A stretch of 64,000 nt of DNA from RGIG8745 sp045576655 (GTDB lineage Bacteria > Bacteroidota > Bacteroidia > Bacteroidales > Bacteroidaceae): positions 310,001 to 374,000 of the forward strand of contig JAZNGW010000032.1 of the NCBI GenBank assembly GCA_045576655.1. Direction: 5' to 3'. Each line of letters begins with the position of its first letter. Within the stretch, counting starts at the first letter, position 1. Under the pieces are notes generated by a model that ran no database searches, had not been told where the DNA came from, and saw only the letters and a program-made list of their open reading frames with translations. A program made the translations under genes and the position numbers. Positions 26,002 to 36,112 of the stretch are shown in pieces.

Positions 26002-28323
26002 TTAGAAAGGCATTCCTACAGCAAAATGAAATGCAAAATCACGTTTTAGATTATGAGAAAGTATCGGATAATGGCGTTTATCCTCATAAACAGGATTTAT
26101 GGCTTTCATACCAGCATCAAATCGAAGAATAAAAAAGTCAAGATTCATACGCAAACCCAAACCATAAGCAACTGCTATTTGCTTGTAGAACTCATCAAAC
26201 CTGAAACATCCTCCAGGCTGGTCCTTATATTCACGAATGGTCCATATATTTCCCGCATCAATGAAAAAAGCACCGCTGAACTTCCAGAATAAACGAGCAC
26301 GATATTCAAAATTCAAGTCTAGCTTAATGTCACCAGACTGATTGATAAAGTTAATACCTTTATCATAGCCATTATACGCTCCTGGCCCTAAAGAACGGAC
26401 TGACCATCCACGCACACTGTTCGCACCACCAGAGAAATACCGCTTTTCAAATGGCAGAATTTTTGAATTGCCATATGGATATGCAACACCGACATTTGCA
26501 TGCAATGCAATAGAATTATTTCGGTCAATTCGAATACTTTTAGTAACCTCCAAATCCCCTTTGACATATTGAGCATAGGCAATTCCACAGAACGTGTATT
26601 GACCAGCACTATTCCTTTTGCCATCGGACAAATTTGTGATTGCCGAAAGCAGATTTCCCGAAGTCTCAATATTTGCTTTTACACTAAGCGCATTTCTTCC
26701 AAACGCAGCAGCTGCACCTGATGAATTATAGGTATATGTATAGCCCAATTTAGTTATAAGCAAATTTTCATAGTTATACTTTAATATGGCATTGCTTTTA
26801 CCAAGACTATCAAGATATTGTTCTTTAAATTTTCCTGAAATCCATGGCATGTAAACATAGTTCAACTCCAAGAGATCAAAACGATGCGCTATTCGTTTAT
26901 TTTTACTCGCCCATTTATATCTCCAAGCTGCAGAAAGTACACGTCTGTAAAATTCAGGACGATTTTGAAGATTATATTGCAAAGATATCTCTGATGAAGC
27001 ATGATGATTACCACCGAAATCACGACTTACAAAAGGAAAAAGAAACATAGGAAATTTCAAATTCAATTCGGCGCCAAATTCATTATAATTTTCCCCATCA
27101 TAGCCCTCCAAACCTGTTATGGCCTCATAAGCATATCTCAACTTAAAAGTCAATCTCTCCGCACCTTTAAACAAATTGTTATGTTGGTATGTAGCAGATA
27201 CCGCTGCGCCCAAATCTCCAGCAGAATTTGTTCCTTCTAAATCGAAAGACACCATTTTAGGGCGACTATGATTTACAACCACATTACAATCTAACGTATC
27301 CTGCCCTTCGCGTTGCACAAGGTTAATATTAGAATATGCTATTGCTGGCAATTGAGCAAAATTACGATAAGAGCGTTGCAAGTCATCGTCTTTGAAAACA
27401 TTCCCAGTTCGCAATTTGTTATTTGAAATCAACATACTTGGTCTGTACCTCAACTTATCGCTATAGTAAATAGTCGTTTCATCAACCAATACACTATCCC
27501 TATTTGAATCTGCATTTCTAATATCACAAAAGAAGTTAACATCACCGATATAATACTTCTTATGATTTTCTGGAGCAGATCTACCATCTTCCAAATGCAG
27601 TTTAACATCCATCCTCAAATCAACATAGCGACTCCCCTCACATGTGTCCACCACAAATGTTATATATTCCTTGTTGAACTTATAATATCCAGAATTTTGC
27701 AGCGCCTTCGTAATTCGGGAACGTTCCTCATTCAATACATTAATATTTAAAGCACCCCTTTTTTTTATCATTGAGCTCAATGTGTCCGTACCATTAATAT
27801 ATTCATGAATAACAGAATCACCAGAATAACGTAGAACATTCCCTACCAAATACCTTTCCCCTGGAGCAACAACATACTTCAATGACATTTTCTTTGAAGA
27901 TTCATCAACTACTGCTTTAGTGAACACATTTGCATAAACATAACCTTCGTTAGAAAGCATCTTTTTAATATCAGCAACAGAGTTCACCGTCATTACACTA
28001 TCATAGATAACTGGCGCCTCACCTATTTTCCTGAAAAAGGAGGAGAACCAATTTGTTGAATCTTTACCCGATAGTTTATATATCCCAAGAGGTATTTTCA
28101 AACCGAACCATTTTGAGTTTGGATACTGTTGAACATAATCTATTAAAGAATAATTTTCTTTAACTTTATCATTCTCACAATCAACACTAATGTCTTTTAA
28201 ATAATACTCTCCTTCAGGTATATATTTCCCCACACCACATCCTACAAATAAGATTGGAGCAATGGCCCAAATGATATATTTTAATATGTCTATTTTCATC
28301 AAAACAGTTCTATTAACAGACAT
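26002..28323 (-). CDS. tamL: TamL: lipoprotein BamA/TamA-family outer-membrane protein
   Basis: Omp85 protein that, in Bacteroidetes, replaces TamA and is lipid-anchored. 773 aa: signal peptide with lipobox FVGC (Cys29, or Cys21 if translation starts at the second ATG, 28299-28297), POTRA-like repeats (about 40-340; GEYYLKDISVDC, GERYLVGNV, YIGDVNFF), then a 16-strand barrel ending in the typical aromatic-terminated beta signal FHFAVGMPF. The lid-lock arginine region is RGWSVRSLGPGAY. tamB is not adjacent. It is last in the nine-gene run, 11 bp after the PorE-like gene. Probably helps insert or export envelope proteins. Confidence 0.9.
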   Translation of the reverse strand: MSVNRTVLMKIDILKYIIWAIAPILFVGCGVGKYIPEGEYYLKDISVDCENDKVKENYSLIDYVQQYPNSKWFGLKIPLGIYKLSGKDSTNWFSSFFRKIGEAPVIYDSVMTVNSVADIKKMLSNEGYVYANVFTKAVVDESSKKMSLKYVVAPGERYLVGNVLRYSGDSVIHEYINGTDTLSSMIKKRGALNINVLNEERSRITKALQNSGYYKFNKEYITFVVDTCEGSRYVDLRMDVKLHLEDGRSAPENHKKYYIGDVNFFCDIRNADSNRDSVLVDETTIYYSDKLRYRPSMLISNNKLRTGNVFKDDDLQRSYRNFAQLPAIAYSNINLVQREGQDTLDCNVVVNHSRPKMVSFDLEGTNSAGDLGAAVSATYQHNNLFKGAERLTFKLRYAYEAITGLEGYDGENYNEFGAELNLKFPMFLFPFVSRDFGGNHHASSEISLQYNLQNRPEFYRRVLSAAWRYKWASKNKRIAHRFDLLELNYVYMPWISGKFKEQYLDSLGKSNAILKYNYENLLITKLGYTYTYNSSGAAAAFGRNALSVKANIETSGNLLSAITNLSDGKRNSAGQYTFCGIAYAQYVKGDLEVTKSIRIDRNNSIALHANVGVAYPYGNSKILPFEKRYFSGGANSVRGWSVRSLGPGAYNGYDKGINFINQSGDIKLDLNFEYRARLFWKFSGAFFIDAGNIWTIREYKDQPGGCFRFDEFYKQIAVAYGLGLRMNLDFFILRFDAGMKAINPVYEDKRHYPILSHNLKRDFAFHFAVGMPF

Positions 28324-28334
28324 TAAACTTAAAG

Positions 28335-30377
28335 CTACTCTTTGTTATCGTTACTGCGATACTCCTCTAAAGTCGTACCAAATGTTGTACGAAGTACTTT
28401 GAATTCGGTACGTCTATTAAGCGCATTGCATATTTCTTGCTCCTCATCATTATATTTCAAAATGAAATCTTCCGTTAGAGTATCACCTTCAGACAAGAAT
28501 TTATGAATTTCCGCAAGTTTCTTTGTCACCACTTTTGGACGCTCTTCACCATATCCTACTGCCACAAGACGCTCTGAAACAACTCCATGTTCAATCAAAT
28601 AGTTAACAACCGATTCTGCACGACGCTGAGATAAACGCTGATTGTATGCATCATTACCCCTATAATCACAATGAGAACTAAGTTCTATAGTTATATTAGG
28701 GTTTTCATTAAGCATCACCACCAACATATCTAATGCATTCGTTGATTCTGGAGTCAAAGATGCTTTATCAAATTCATAAAATATATTATCGATAAGCACA
28801 GGCACATTGATAGGAGGAAGTGGAAATTGAAGTGTATATTCTTCACTTTCCTCAGAAGGTTCAACTCTCAGTTGTTGCCTCACATTAAGATATCCCTTAC
28901 AAGTACCCAAAAACACATAATCTACTCCTGGCTTGATTATTTTTGTAAACGAACCATCGCCCTTTACGCTTAGTTTTTCATTAGTACCATCATTACCAAC
29001 CATATAAACAAGTCCTTCTGGAAGTTCGTAACCATCCTTTTCGTATACCCAACCTGTCACAGTCTGTAATATCTCTGGATATTCAAAACTAAAAATATGC
29101 TCCCATCCTTTTCCATCATTGCGACTTGAACAAAAGAACCCACGATTATGAAATCCTTCAAACGTCATTCCAAAATCATCGGCCGAAGAATTAAGAGGAA
29201 ATTGTTGGTTTTCCACAATCCACCCCCTAACACTATCATTTGTGGCCTTTAAAATATCAAGTCCGCCCATACCTGGATGTCCATCTGAAGAGAAATATAA
29301 CTCACCTGTTGGTTTAAAGGTCGGGAACATCTCATCCCCAGAAGTATTTATAGGACGTCCCAAATTTTCTACTCCTCCAAATCCAGAACTCACTATACGT
29401 GTTCGCCAAATATCAAAACCGCCCTCACCTCCTGGCATATCACTTACAAAATATAGCCACTCGCCATCTGGGGAAACTGCTGGATGAGCATATGAAGAAA
29501 GCGTATCCTTTGAAATTTCACATTTCTTAGGCGAAGACCAAGAAGCGTCAGAACGTGCGGACTCCCATATCTCTGCATATCGAGGATAATCAGGGTCAGA
29601 ACTACAACGTGTGAAATACATTGTTTTGCCATCCGGAGAAAAGCAACAAACACCTTCGTCATAATCCGTATTGATTTCAGAATCAATTTCTTCAACTTGT
29701 TTCCATTTTTTGTCTTCACCCTTTCTGGAAACAAACATATCAGCATATTTAGCACCTGTAATTCCGCTTATTTCATCACCTTTCGATTGATTACGCGTTG
29801 ATGTTATAAAAAGCATATCAGATTCATCACCTAATAACATCGGAGAATAATCTGCCCTACGTGAATTGAACAGCTGTTCTTTCTTTACTTTATACAAATT
29901 AGGAGTCGCCTTCCATTGAGGAGCAAGTTCACAAGAAAGAAGTCCAGAACGTGCAAGTTCATTACCTGGGTCCTTATCCAAATATAGACGGAAATTTTCT
30001 TCTGCCTGTTTATACTGGCCAGCTTTTAACTGAATACGAGCCAAATGAAATAGCGCAAGACTATCCTGAATCTTATATCGTACTGCATTTTGATATGCGG
30101 CCAGTGCTTTCTGCGTATAATTTATGCGTCTATAACATTCCCCCATTTTAAACGCTCGCAAAGCCCGTTTTGGCCTATCCTTAGGTGACGTGCGTGAATA
30201 AGCCTTTTTGTAATATATCGAAGCCTGATAATACTCACCCAGAGCATAATGTTGCTCGCCTTTATTAAATGCGATATTATCATTGCTACATGAAACCATC
30301 TGTAAAACGCAAACTACCGAGACAAAAGTCACAATACAATGCGCTATGGTTTTGTATATCAACTTGCAGTACAACAT
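28335..30377 (-). CDS. porE: PorE-like type IX secretion lipoprotein (TPR, PD40 propeller, CRD, OmpA domain)
   Basis: Domain order matches P. gingivalis PorE, a peptidoglycan-binding T9SS component: lipoprotein signal with MVSC, TPR repeats (about 45-145), a PD40 beta-propeller (about 180-420; repeated FSPDGKTMYFT, SPDGEWLYFVSD), a small carboxypeptidase-regulatory-like domain (TGWVYEKDG) and an OmpA C-terminal domain (FYEFDKASLTPES; NRRTEFKVL), which binds peptidoglycan. The start is uncertain: ATG 30377 gives a 30-residue signal; ATG 30401 adds eight residues and lies 4 bp after topB. The OmpA-Pal-like fold alone is common, so PorE identity is from architecture, not alignment. Confidence 0.8.
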   Translation of the reverse strand: MLYCKLIYKTIAHCIVTFVSVVCVLQMVSCSNDNIAFNKGEQHYALGEYYQASIYYKKAYSRTSPKDRPKRALRAFKMGECYRRINYTQKALAAYQNAVRYKIQDSLALFHLARIQLKAGQYKQAEENFRLYLDKDPGNELARSGLLSCELAPQWKATPNLYKVKKEQLFNSRRADYSPMLLGDESDMLFITSTRNQSKGDEISGITGAKYADMFVSRKGEDKKWKQVEEIDSEINTDYDEGVCCFSPDGKTMYFTRCSSDPDYPRYAEIWESARSDASWSSPKKCEISKDTLSSYAHPAVSPDGEWLYFVSDMPGGEGGFDIWRTRIVSSGFGGVENLGRPINTSGDEMFPTFKPTGELYFSSDGHPGMGGLDILKATNDSVRGWIVENQQFPLNSSADDFGMTFEGFHNRGFFCSSRNDGKGWEHIFSFEYPEILQTVTGWVYEKDGYELPEGLVYMVGNDGTNEKLSVKGDGSFTKIIKPGVDYVFLGTCKGYLNVRQQLRVEPSEESEEYTLQFPLPPINVPVLIDNIFYEFDKASLTPESTNALDMLVVMLNENPNITIELSSHCDYRGNDAYNQRLSQRRAESVVNYLIEHGVVSERLVAVGYGEERPKVVTKKLAEIHKFLSEGDTLTEDFILKYNDEEQEICNALNRRTEFKVLRTTFGTTLEEYRSNDNKE

Positions 30378-30405
30378 GTTCGTTATTATTGTTATAATCA
30401 TATTC

Positions 30406-32472
30406 TCAATCTTCAAATAAACGTCGGAATGTACATCCTTCTTTCCAACGCGAACATCCATAAGCAGAACGTCCCTTTATTATACGCCCTTCATGACAGA
30501 CGGGGCATGGCAATCCGACCCATTCATCGGCCATATCAACGTTATCAACATCTGCCGAAGAGCCTGTCTTCTTTTTAACCGAACGAGGTTGAAAACCTGC
30601 GACCTTCCGTGATTCATCACACACTTTTTTATCAGCGGTTTTCTTTTTAGTTATTTTCTTCTTTAAATCTTCTTCAGTCGTAATAGTTACATGCCGATTT
30701 GACTTATCTTGACGAACTGCATATATTATATCTGCAACCATATGCTTTAACTCTTCAAGAAATTGCTTTGCATCATATTTACGCTTTTCTATCTCTCGTA
30801 ATTTCTTCTCCCAAACCCCAGTAAGTTCCGCACTTTTTAATAAATCTTCATGTATAAGTTCTATAAGTTCCACCCCTGTTGGTGTGGCTATCAAATTTTT
30901 GCGTTCCTTACGAATATACCGGCGTTTAAAAAGTGTTTCAATTATAGCAGCACGAGTTGATGGTCTTCCTATGCCATTTTCTTTAAGCGCATCGCGCAAT
31001 TCCTCATCATCAACAAGTTTTCCGGCTGTTTCCATAGCACGTAAAAGCGTCGCTTCCGTATAAGGTTTTGGTGGTTGTGTCCATTTCTCCTGCAACAATG
31101 GTTCATGCATACCCGACTCACCAACCTCAAAATGGGGCAACACACTTTCTGCATCACCATCCATTTGTACTGTTGCATGCGTAACATCGTTGCCATATAT
31201 AACCTTCCATCCTAATTCTGTAATTTGTTTACCCGTTGTCTTAAAGTTCACATCGTCAACCACTCCTAAAACTGTAGTAGTCAGAAATTTGCATTCTGGA
31301 TAAAATACAGCAATGAATGCTCGTGTTACTAAGTCGTAAACATTACGTTCCAAATCCGTAAGATTCTGGACAGGAATACCTGTCGGAATTATAGCATGGT
31401 GATCCGTCACTTTTGACGAATCAAAGACCTTTTTACTTTTAATAAGTTTCTTTCCATGAAGCGGATTTGTATATGATTCATATCCTCTTATTCCCCTAAG
31501 TATATTGGGACATTTAGAATAAATATCATCACTTAAAAATGTTGTATCTACACGAGGATATGTTGTATACTTTTTTTCATATAGCGACTGTATCAGCTGT
31601 AATGTTAAATCCGCAGAATATCCAAATTTTTTGTTACAATCGACTTGCAAAGACGTCAAATCATAAAGTCGAGGAGGTGCTTCTGTCCCCTTTTTTGCAG
31701 ACACATCAGTAATAGTGAAAGGCCTTTCTTTCACTTTTGCAAGAAACTCTTCTCCAGAGTTTTTTGAAGCAAACTTTCCTTTTGTTGATAAAAAAGTGGC
31801 ACCTCTATAATTTGTAGAAAGAACCCAATACTCTTCAGGAATAAAACTTTCTATTTCTTTCTGACGACGAACAATAAGAGCCAATGTCGGTGTTTGTACA
31901 CGTCCAATAGATAGAACTTGCTTATTCTGTCCATATTTGAGTGTATACAAACGCGTCGCATTTATTCCAAGAGTCCAATCACCTATGGCTCTACTCAAAC
32001 CTGCCTCATAAAGCGACTGATAATCCGATTGGTCCTTCAAAGAATTGAAACCTTCACGGATTGCTTCTTCTGTAAGAGATGAAATCCACAAACGCTTAAC
32101 GGGACATTTAATTTGCGCTTTTTGCATCACCCATCGCTGTATCAACTCTCCTTCTTGTCCAGCATCACCACAATTAATTATTTCATCAGCAGACTGCATG
32201 AGTTTTTCAATTACAGCAAATTGCTTTTTCACCCCATCATCCTCTTTTAATTTAATACCATAGCGTGAAGGTATCATCGGCAAATCCCATAAATCCCATC
32301 GCTTCCAACGAGGAGTATATTCATGAGGTTCTTTCAATTCACACAAGTGGCCAAAGGTCCAAGTCACCTGATAGCCATTGCCTTCCAAAAAACCTTGACA
32401 CATCCGTGTAGCCCCCAAAACAGCGGCAATATCTTTCGCAACACTAGGTTTCTCTGCAATACAAACAATCAT
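30406..32472 (-). CDS. topB: DNA topoisomerase III
   Basis: Type IA topoisomerase that unlinks single-stranded DNA and resolves recombination intermediates. 688 aa: TOPRIM domain (1-150; AEKPSVAKDIAAVLG), then the arch domains with the catalytic Tyr in TTYPRVDTTFLS and SIGRVQTPTLALIV, and a C-terminal zinc ribbon (CPVCHEG...GCSRWKEGC). Odd: the usual DADREGE acid triad reads GDAGQEGELI, so the middle Asp and the Arg are missing. It is probably a lineage trait, as the rest is intact. In the operon it lies 28 bp after pfkA. Confidence 0.92.
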   Translation of the reverse strand: MIVCIAEKPSVAKDIAAVLGATRMCQGFLEGNGYQVTWTFGHLCELKEPHEYTPRWKRWDLWDLPMIPSRYGIKLKEDDGVKKQFAVIEKLMQSADEIINCGDAGQEGELIQRWVMQKAQIKCPVKRLWISSLTEEAIREGFNSLKDQSDYQSLYEAGLSRAIGDWTLGINATRLYTLKYGQNKQVLSIGRVQTPTLALIVRRQKEIESFIPEEYWVLSTNYRGATFLSTKGKFASKNSGEEFLAKVKERPFTITDVSAKKGTEAPPRLYDLTSLQVDCNKKFGYSADLTLQLIQSLYEKKYTTYPRVDTTFLSDDIYSKCPNILRGIRGYESYTNPLHGKKLIKSKKVFDSSKVTDHHAIIPTGIPVQNLTDLERNVYDLVTRAFIAVFYPECKFLTTTVLGVVDDVNFKTTGKQITELGWKVIYGNDVTHATVQMDGDAESVLPHFEVGESGMHEPLLQEKWTQPPKPYTEATLLRAMETAGKLVDDEELRDALKENGIGRPSTRAAIIETLFKRRYIRKERKNLIATPTGVELIELIHEDLLKSAELTGVWEKKLREIEKRKYDAKQFLEELKHMVADIIYAVRQDKSNRHVTITTEEDLKKKITKKKTADKKVCDESRKVAGFQPRSVKKKTGSSADVDNVDMADEWVGLPCPVCHEGRIIKGRSAYGCSRWKEGCTFRRLFED

Positions 32473-32500
32473 CTCAAATCATTATTTGGGAAACAACTGA

Positions 32501-33481
32501 TTAGATAGAAATATTATGCAATATATCCATAAGATTATGGTCTATCTTTCGCGTTTCCTTTATTGCTCGTGAAAATGGCACATATACTATTTCATCGTTA
32601 TCAATACCAATCATAACATTGCGCAGTCCTTTCATAAGCGCCTCAATACTAGCAGCCCCCATACGGCTCGCAATGATTCTGTCATGAGCAGTAGGCTGCC
32701 CACCCCGTTGCAGATGTCCTAACAATGATATTTTAACATCAAGATTAGGGCAACGATTTTTCACAATTTCCGCATAATGCATTGCTACATTCTCCCCCTC
32801 ATTACTTGCAACAAGGACAATACTACTCCCCTTGCTTTTGCGCACTCCATTAAGGACCAAACGATTAAGCTGTTCCTCTTCGATTGCCACAGATGGTATT
32901 ATAGCTTCTTCACATCCTGCAGCAATAGCTCCATTTAACGCCAAAAAGCCAGCATCATCACCCATAACTTCTATAAAAAATAAACGCTCATGTGATGTTG
33001 CAGTATCACGTATTTTATCTACCGTTTGTACTATCGTGTTAAGCGCAGTATCATATCCAATAGTCGTATCTGTACCACACAAATTGTTATCAATAGTTGC
33101 GGGAATACCTATACATGGCACGTCATATTCTTGAGCAAAAATTCGTGCACCAGTAAGCGTTCCGTCGCCTCCTATAACAACAAGTGCATCAATACTTTCT
33201 TTTTGCATATTCTCATATGCTTTTTCACGCCCTTCCGATGTAAGAAAGTCCTTGCTTGGAGATGACTTTAAAATAGTACCTCCTTGCTGAATAATATTGC
33301 TCACATTTTGAGTCTTAAATTCAACAATTTCACCTTCAATTAGTCCTTTATATCCTCTATATATAGCTTTGACACACAAATTATTATAAATTGCAGAGCG
33401 AGTAACCGCCCGAATTGCACTATTCATACCAGGAGCATCATTTCCTGATGTTACAATTCCTATACACTTAATTTCTGACAT
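32501..33481 (-). CDS. pfkA: ATP-type 6-phosphofructokinase paralogue with altered active site
   Basis: Clearly homologous to bacterial ATP-PFK along all 326 aa (EC 2.7.1.11 family). Several catalytic positions differ from the family: TSGGD reads TSGND (Asn14), GGDGS reads GGDGT (104-108), TIDND reads TIDNN (129-133, Asn133) and the MGR catalytic arginine is Asp175 (EVMGDDAGF). The MGR arginine is important for catalysis in E. coli PfkA. Later sites are conserved (HLQRGGQPTAHDRI). The frame is open with no stop, so this is not a simple pseudogene; a regulatory or altered-substrate role is possible. It follows ispH by 35 bp. Confidence 0.88.
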   Translation of the reverse strand: MSEIKCIGIVTSGNDAPGMNSAIRAVTRSAIYNNLCVKAIYRGYKGLIEGEIVEFKTQNVSNIIQQGGTILKSSPSKDFLTSEGREKAYENMQKESIDALVVIGGDGTLTGARIFAQEYDVPCIGIPATIDNNLCGTDTTIGYDTALNTIVQTVDKIRDTATSHERLFFIEVMGDDAGFLALNGAIAAGCEEAIIPSVAIEEEQLNRLVLNGVRKSKGSSIVLVASNEGENVAMHYAEIVKNRCPNLDVKISLLGHLQRGGQPTAHDRIIASRMGAASIEALMKGLRNVMIGIDNDEIVYVPFSRAIKETRKIDHNLMDILHNISI

Positions 33482-33516
33482 ATAATTATCTCTTTATATA
33501 TAACATTATTGCAACC

Positions 33517-34380
33517 TTATTTATAATGCTTCATTATAGCATCGCGACATTCTTCCATAAGCCACTTAGGTGTAGAAGTTGCCCCACATACACCAATCGT
33601 AGAAACACCTTCCAACCATTCATAATCAATCTCCTCCGGGTCATCAATGATGTAAGTTCTTATATTAACAGAACGGCACTCATTATACAAAACCTTCCCA
33701 TTTGAACTTTTCTTACCACATACAAAGAGTACGACATCATGCTTTTCCGCAAAATCTCGAATATTCGATATCCGATTTGCAACTTGCCTGCATATTGTAT
33801 CATAATAAAAGAATGAAGCTGAAGGAGATATATGTTCTTTAATGTAATTAACAATCTCATTGAAACCTTCAAGTGACATTGTTGTTTGAGAATACAAACG
33901 TATAGAACGTGAAAAATCCAACAACTTAGCATCATCAAGACATTCAATTACAATAGCATTGCCATTAGTCTGTCCAACTAATCCCACAACCTCTGCATGT
34001 CCATTTTTTCCATATATGACAATCTGCTGAGTATGAGACATGTCAGCATCATAATCTCTCTTGATTTTTTTTTGCAAATTGAGTACAACAGGACAAGTTG
34101 CATCTATCAAATGAATATTACGCAGGTTTGCCAATTTGTAAGTTGAAGGCGGTTCACCATGAGCGCGCAACAACATCTTCACGTCCGATAATTGATTTAA
34201 TGCATCGTGCCCAACAGTAATAAGCCCCATTTTGCGCAATCGTTCGCATTCTTTACCATTATGCACTATATCGCCTAAACAATAGAGATTCTCCGCGGTA
34301 GAAAGTTCTTCTTCCGCTTTACTTATTGCTGTAGTCACGCCAAAACAAAAACCAGATCCTTTATCAATCTCTATCTCCAT
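33517..34380 (-). CDS. ispH: 4-hydroxy-3-methylbut-2-enyl diphosphate reductase
   Basis: Last step of the MEP isoprenoid pathway (EC 1.17.7.4), a 4Fe-4S enzyme. 287 aa. The three cluster cysteines are Cys12 (GFCFGV), Cys96 (DATCPVV) and Cys197 (YDTICRQV), the same numbers as in E. coli IspH. RAHGEPPS and the closing GVCGATSTPKWL are conserved. Sits 25 bp after cmk and 35 bp before pfkA in one transcript with porQ; this neighbourhood is shared with P. gingivalis as I recall it. Confidence 0.97.
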   Translation of the reverse strand: MEIEIDKGSGFCFGVTTAISKAEEELSTAENLYCLGDIVHNGKECERLRKMGLITVGHDALNQLSDVKMLLRAHGEPPSTYKLANLRNIHLIDATCPVVLNLQKKIKRDYDADMSHTQQIVIYGKNGHAEVVGLVGQTNGNAIVIECLDDAKLLDFSRSIRLYSQTTMSLEGFNEIVNYIKEHISPSASFFYYDTICRQVANRISNIRDFAEKHDVVLFVCGKKSSNGKVLYNECRSVNIRTYIIDDPEEIDYEWLEGVSTIGVCGATSTPKWLMEECRDAIMKHYK

Positions 34381-34405
34381 CCCATTTATTTGGAGGTTTA
34401 CATCT

Positions 34406-35098
34406 TTACTTATTCACTATTTCATTAAAGCGTTGCATTAGCCACTCATCTTGTTCTTCCCTTGTCATATTTCCATTGTCAAGCAATAGGGCATCATCAG
34501 CTTTGCGCAACGGACTGACTTTTCTATTTTGGTCAATTTCATCTCGCTCTTTAACATTGCGAAGTATCTCATCATAGTCAACATGACTTTCACCTTTGGC
34601 CAACAATTCATCATAACGTCGTTTAGCTCTAACTTCAGCAGAAGCTGTCACAAATACTTTCATCTCTGCATCAGGAAACACTGTTGTTCCAATGTCACGT
34701 CCGTCCATCACTATTCCTTTTTCATTTCCTAATATTTGCTGTTGAAGAGTCAACGCCTCACGAACAAAAGGAATGGCTGCTATAAGACTTACAAAACGAG
34801 ATACTTCCATCTGACGTATTTCCTCCTCCACCACTTCTCCATTAAGACACGTTAGAGGGCGTTGGGTCTCAGCATCAAGCTTAAAAGATATTACAATATC
34901 ATCCATCTTTTTCAACAAATCACTTTGTCGTATTCCTGCATCCGTAAATAAGCCATTACGAAGAGCATAAAGAGTCACAGCTCGGTACATTGCCCCACTA
35001 TCAATATAAATATATCCGATTTTGCGAGCCAATTCTTTTGCCATAGTACTTTTTCCACACGAAGAAAATCCATCAATGGCTATCGTAATCTTTTTCAT
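34406..35098 (-). CDS. cmk: (d)CMP kinase
   Basis: Phosphorylates CMP and dCMP with ATP (EC 2.7.4.25). 230 aa, normal. P-loop IDGFSSCGKSTMAKEL (about 8-23) and the AMYRA CMP-binding helix (38-42) are present; MDGRDIGTTVFPDA is the conserved insertion motif. It lies between porQ and ispH with 25-bp gaps on both sides. Confidence 0.96.
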   Translation of the reverse strand: MKKITIAIDGFSSCGKSTMAKELARKIGYIYIDSGAMYRAVTLYALRNGLFTDAGIRQSDLLKKMDDIVISFKLDAETQRPLTCLNGEVVEEEIRQMEVSRFVSLIAAIPFVREALTLQQQILGNEKGIVMDGRDIGTTVFPDAEMKVFVTASAEVRAKRRYDELLAKGESHVDYDEILRNVKERDEIDQNRKVSPLRKADDALLLDNGNMTREEQDEWLMQRFNEIVNK

Positions 35099-35123
35099 AT
35101 TTTAAATGATATAATTGTTAATA

Positions 35124-36101
35124 TCAAAAATTATAAGAGGCATTCACTATAAGAGAAGACGCACCCACATGATATTTCCCATACGCTAGACCTATCTTAA
35201 ACTTCTTAATCGCCAAACCGCCACCAAACGAGAAACCAGCCCAATGACTGCTATCTAAAATTTCCATTTCATTAGCACGGCGGAAATTATATCCTACAGC
35301 AATCCAGGTTGCTGACGACGGAAATATATCTGCACCAATGGATAAATGATTAAAGAAACGCTTAGTAAAATTCTGCTTTTTACCAGTAATTTCATAATAG
35401 AAGTCTTCACTCCAATGAGTTAAATCAGATAGAGTGAAAGACAATCTTATTGGTGCGTTATTAAGTTCCTTACTAAATCCCAAAACAAGATTAAATGGTA
35501 AATCTTCACGTTTCTCATGAAGAGCATCAATCTGTCCGCCCAAATTTTGAGCCACCAAACCTATAGACACTCCTTTTTCTTCATCATAATAACTTAAACC
35601 GAGATCAACAGCCAATGCCACAGATGAATAAACGCCATAATTAGACAATAAAACCTTTCCTACAACTCCACCACTCCATTTATTGTTGAATAGATAACTG
35701 TAACCTCCCTGCAAAGCAATATCACTAGCAGAAAAATCTCCAATTTCAATGAAATCTTCTGTTGTCTCTTCCATCGAACCATAATTGAGAACCTGAGCTC
35801 CTACTGCCCACGCTCCTCGCTCACCACTTAATTTTCCGAAAGTTGCACTTAACTTGTTTGTCCCAGATATATATGACATATAATTAAAGTTAAGAACTGT
35901 AGTCGAGATATTTGAAAGCAACGCAGGATTCGTATAAATAAGAGTGACATCATCCTCTATTATGGACACATTATCCCCACCCAAAGCCGCAGAATGTGTT
36001 GATACAGGTATCTTAAGAAATTCATAACCACAACTTCCTTCTTGAGCAAAAACATGCAACATTTCAACAAAGAAGCATAATATGAAAAGACATTTTTTCA
36101 T
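35124..36101 (-). CDS. porQ: type IX secretion protein PorQ
   Basis: Predicted outer-membrane beta barrel of the PorV/FadL-like fold; PorQ works with PorU, PorV and PorZ in the attachment complex that cleaves T9SS signals and links cargo to A-LPS. 325 aa with signal peptide 1-19 (Cys-rich h-region, cut after FAQ). Features: YEFLKIPVSTHSAALGG and YTNPALLS, both typical of the family, and an aromatic C-terminus (NASYNF). Followed by cmk, ispH. Together with the PorE-like gene it indicates a type IX system elsewhere on the chromosome. Confidence 0.88.
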   Translation of the reverse strand: MKKCLFILCFFVEMLHVFAQEGSCGYEFLKIPVSTHSAALGGDNVSIIEDDVTLIYTNPALLSNISTTVLNFNYMSYISGTNKLSATFGKLSGERGAWAVGAQVLNYGSMEETTEDFIEIGDFSASDIALQGGYSYLFNNKWSGGVVGKVLLSNYGVYSSVALAVDLGLSYYDEEKGVSIGLVAQNLGGQIDALHEKREDLPFNLVLGFSKELNNAPIRLSFTLSDLTHWSEDFYYEITGKKQNFTKRFFNHLSIGADIFPSSATWIAVGYNFRRANEMEILDSSHWAGFSFGGGLAIKKFKIGLAYGKYHVGASSLIVNASYNF

Positions 36102-36112
36102 GTTTTCTATAT

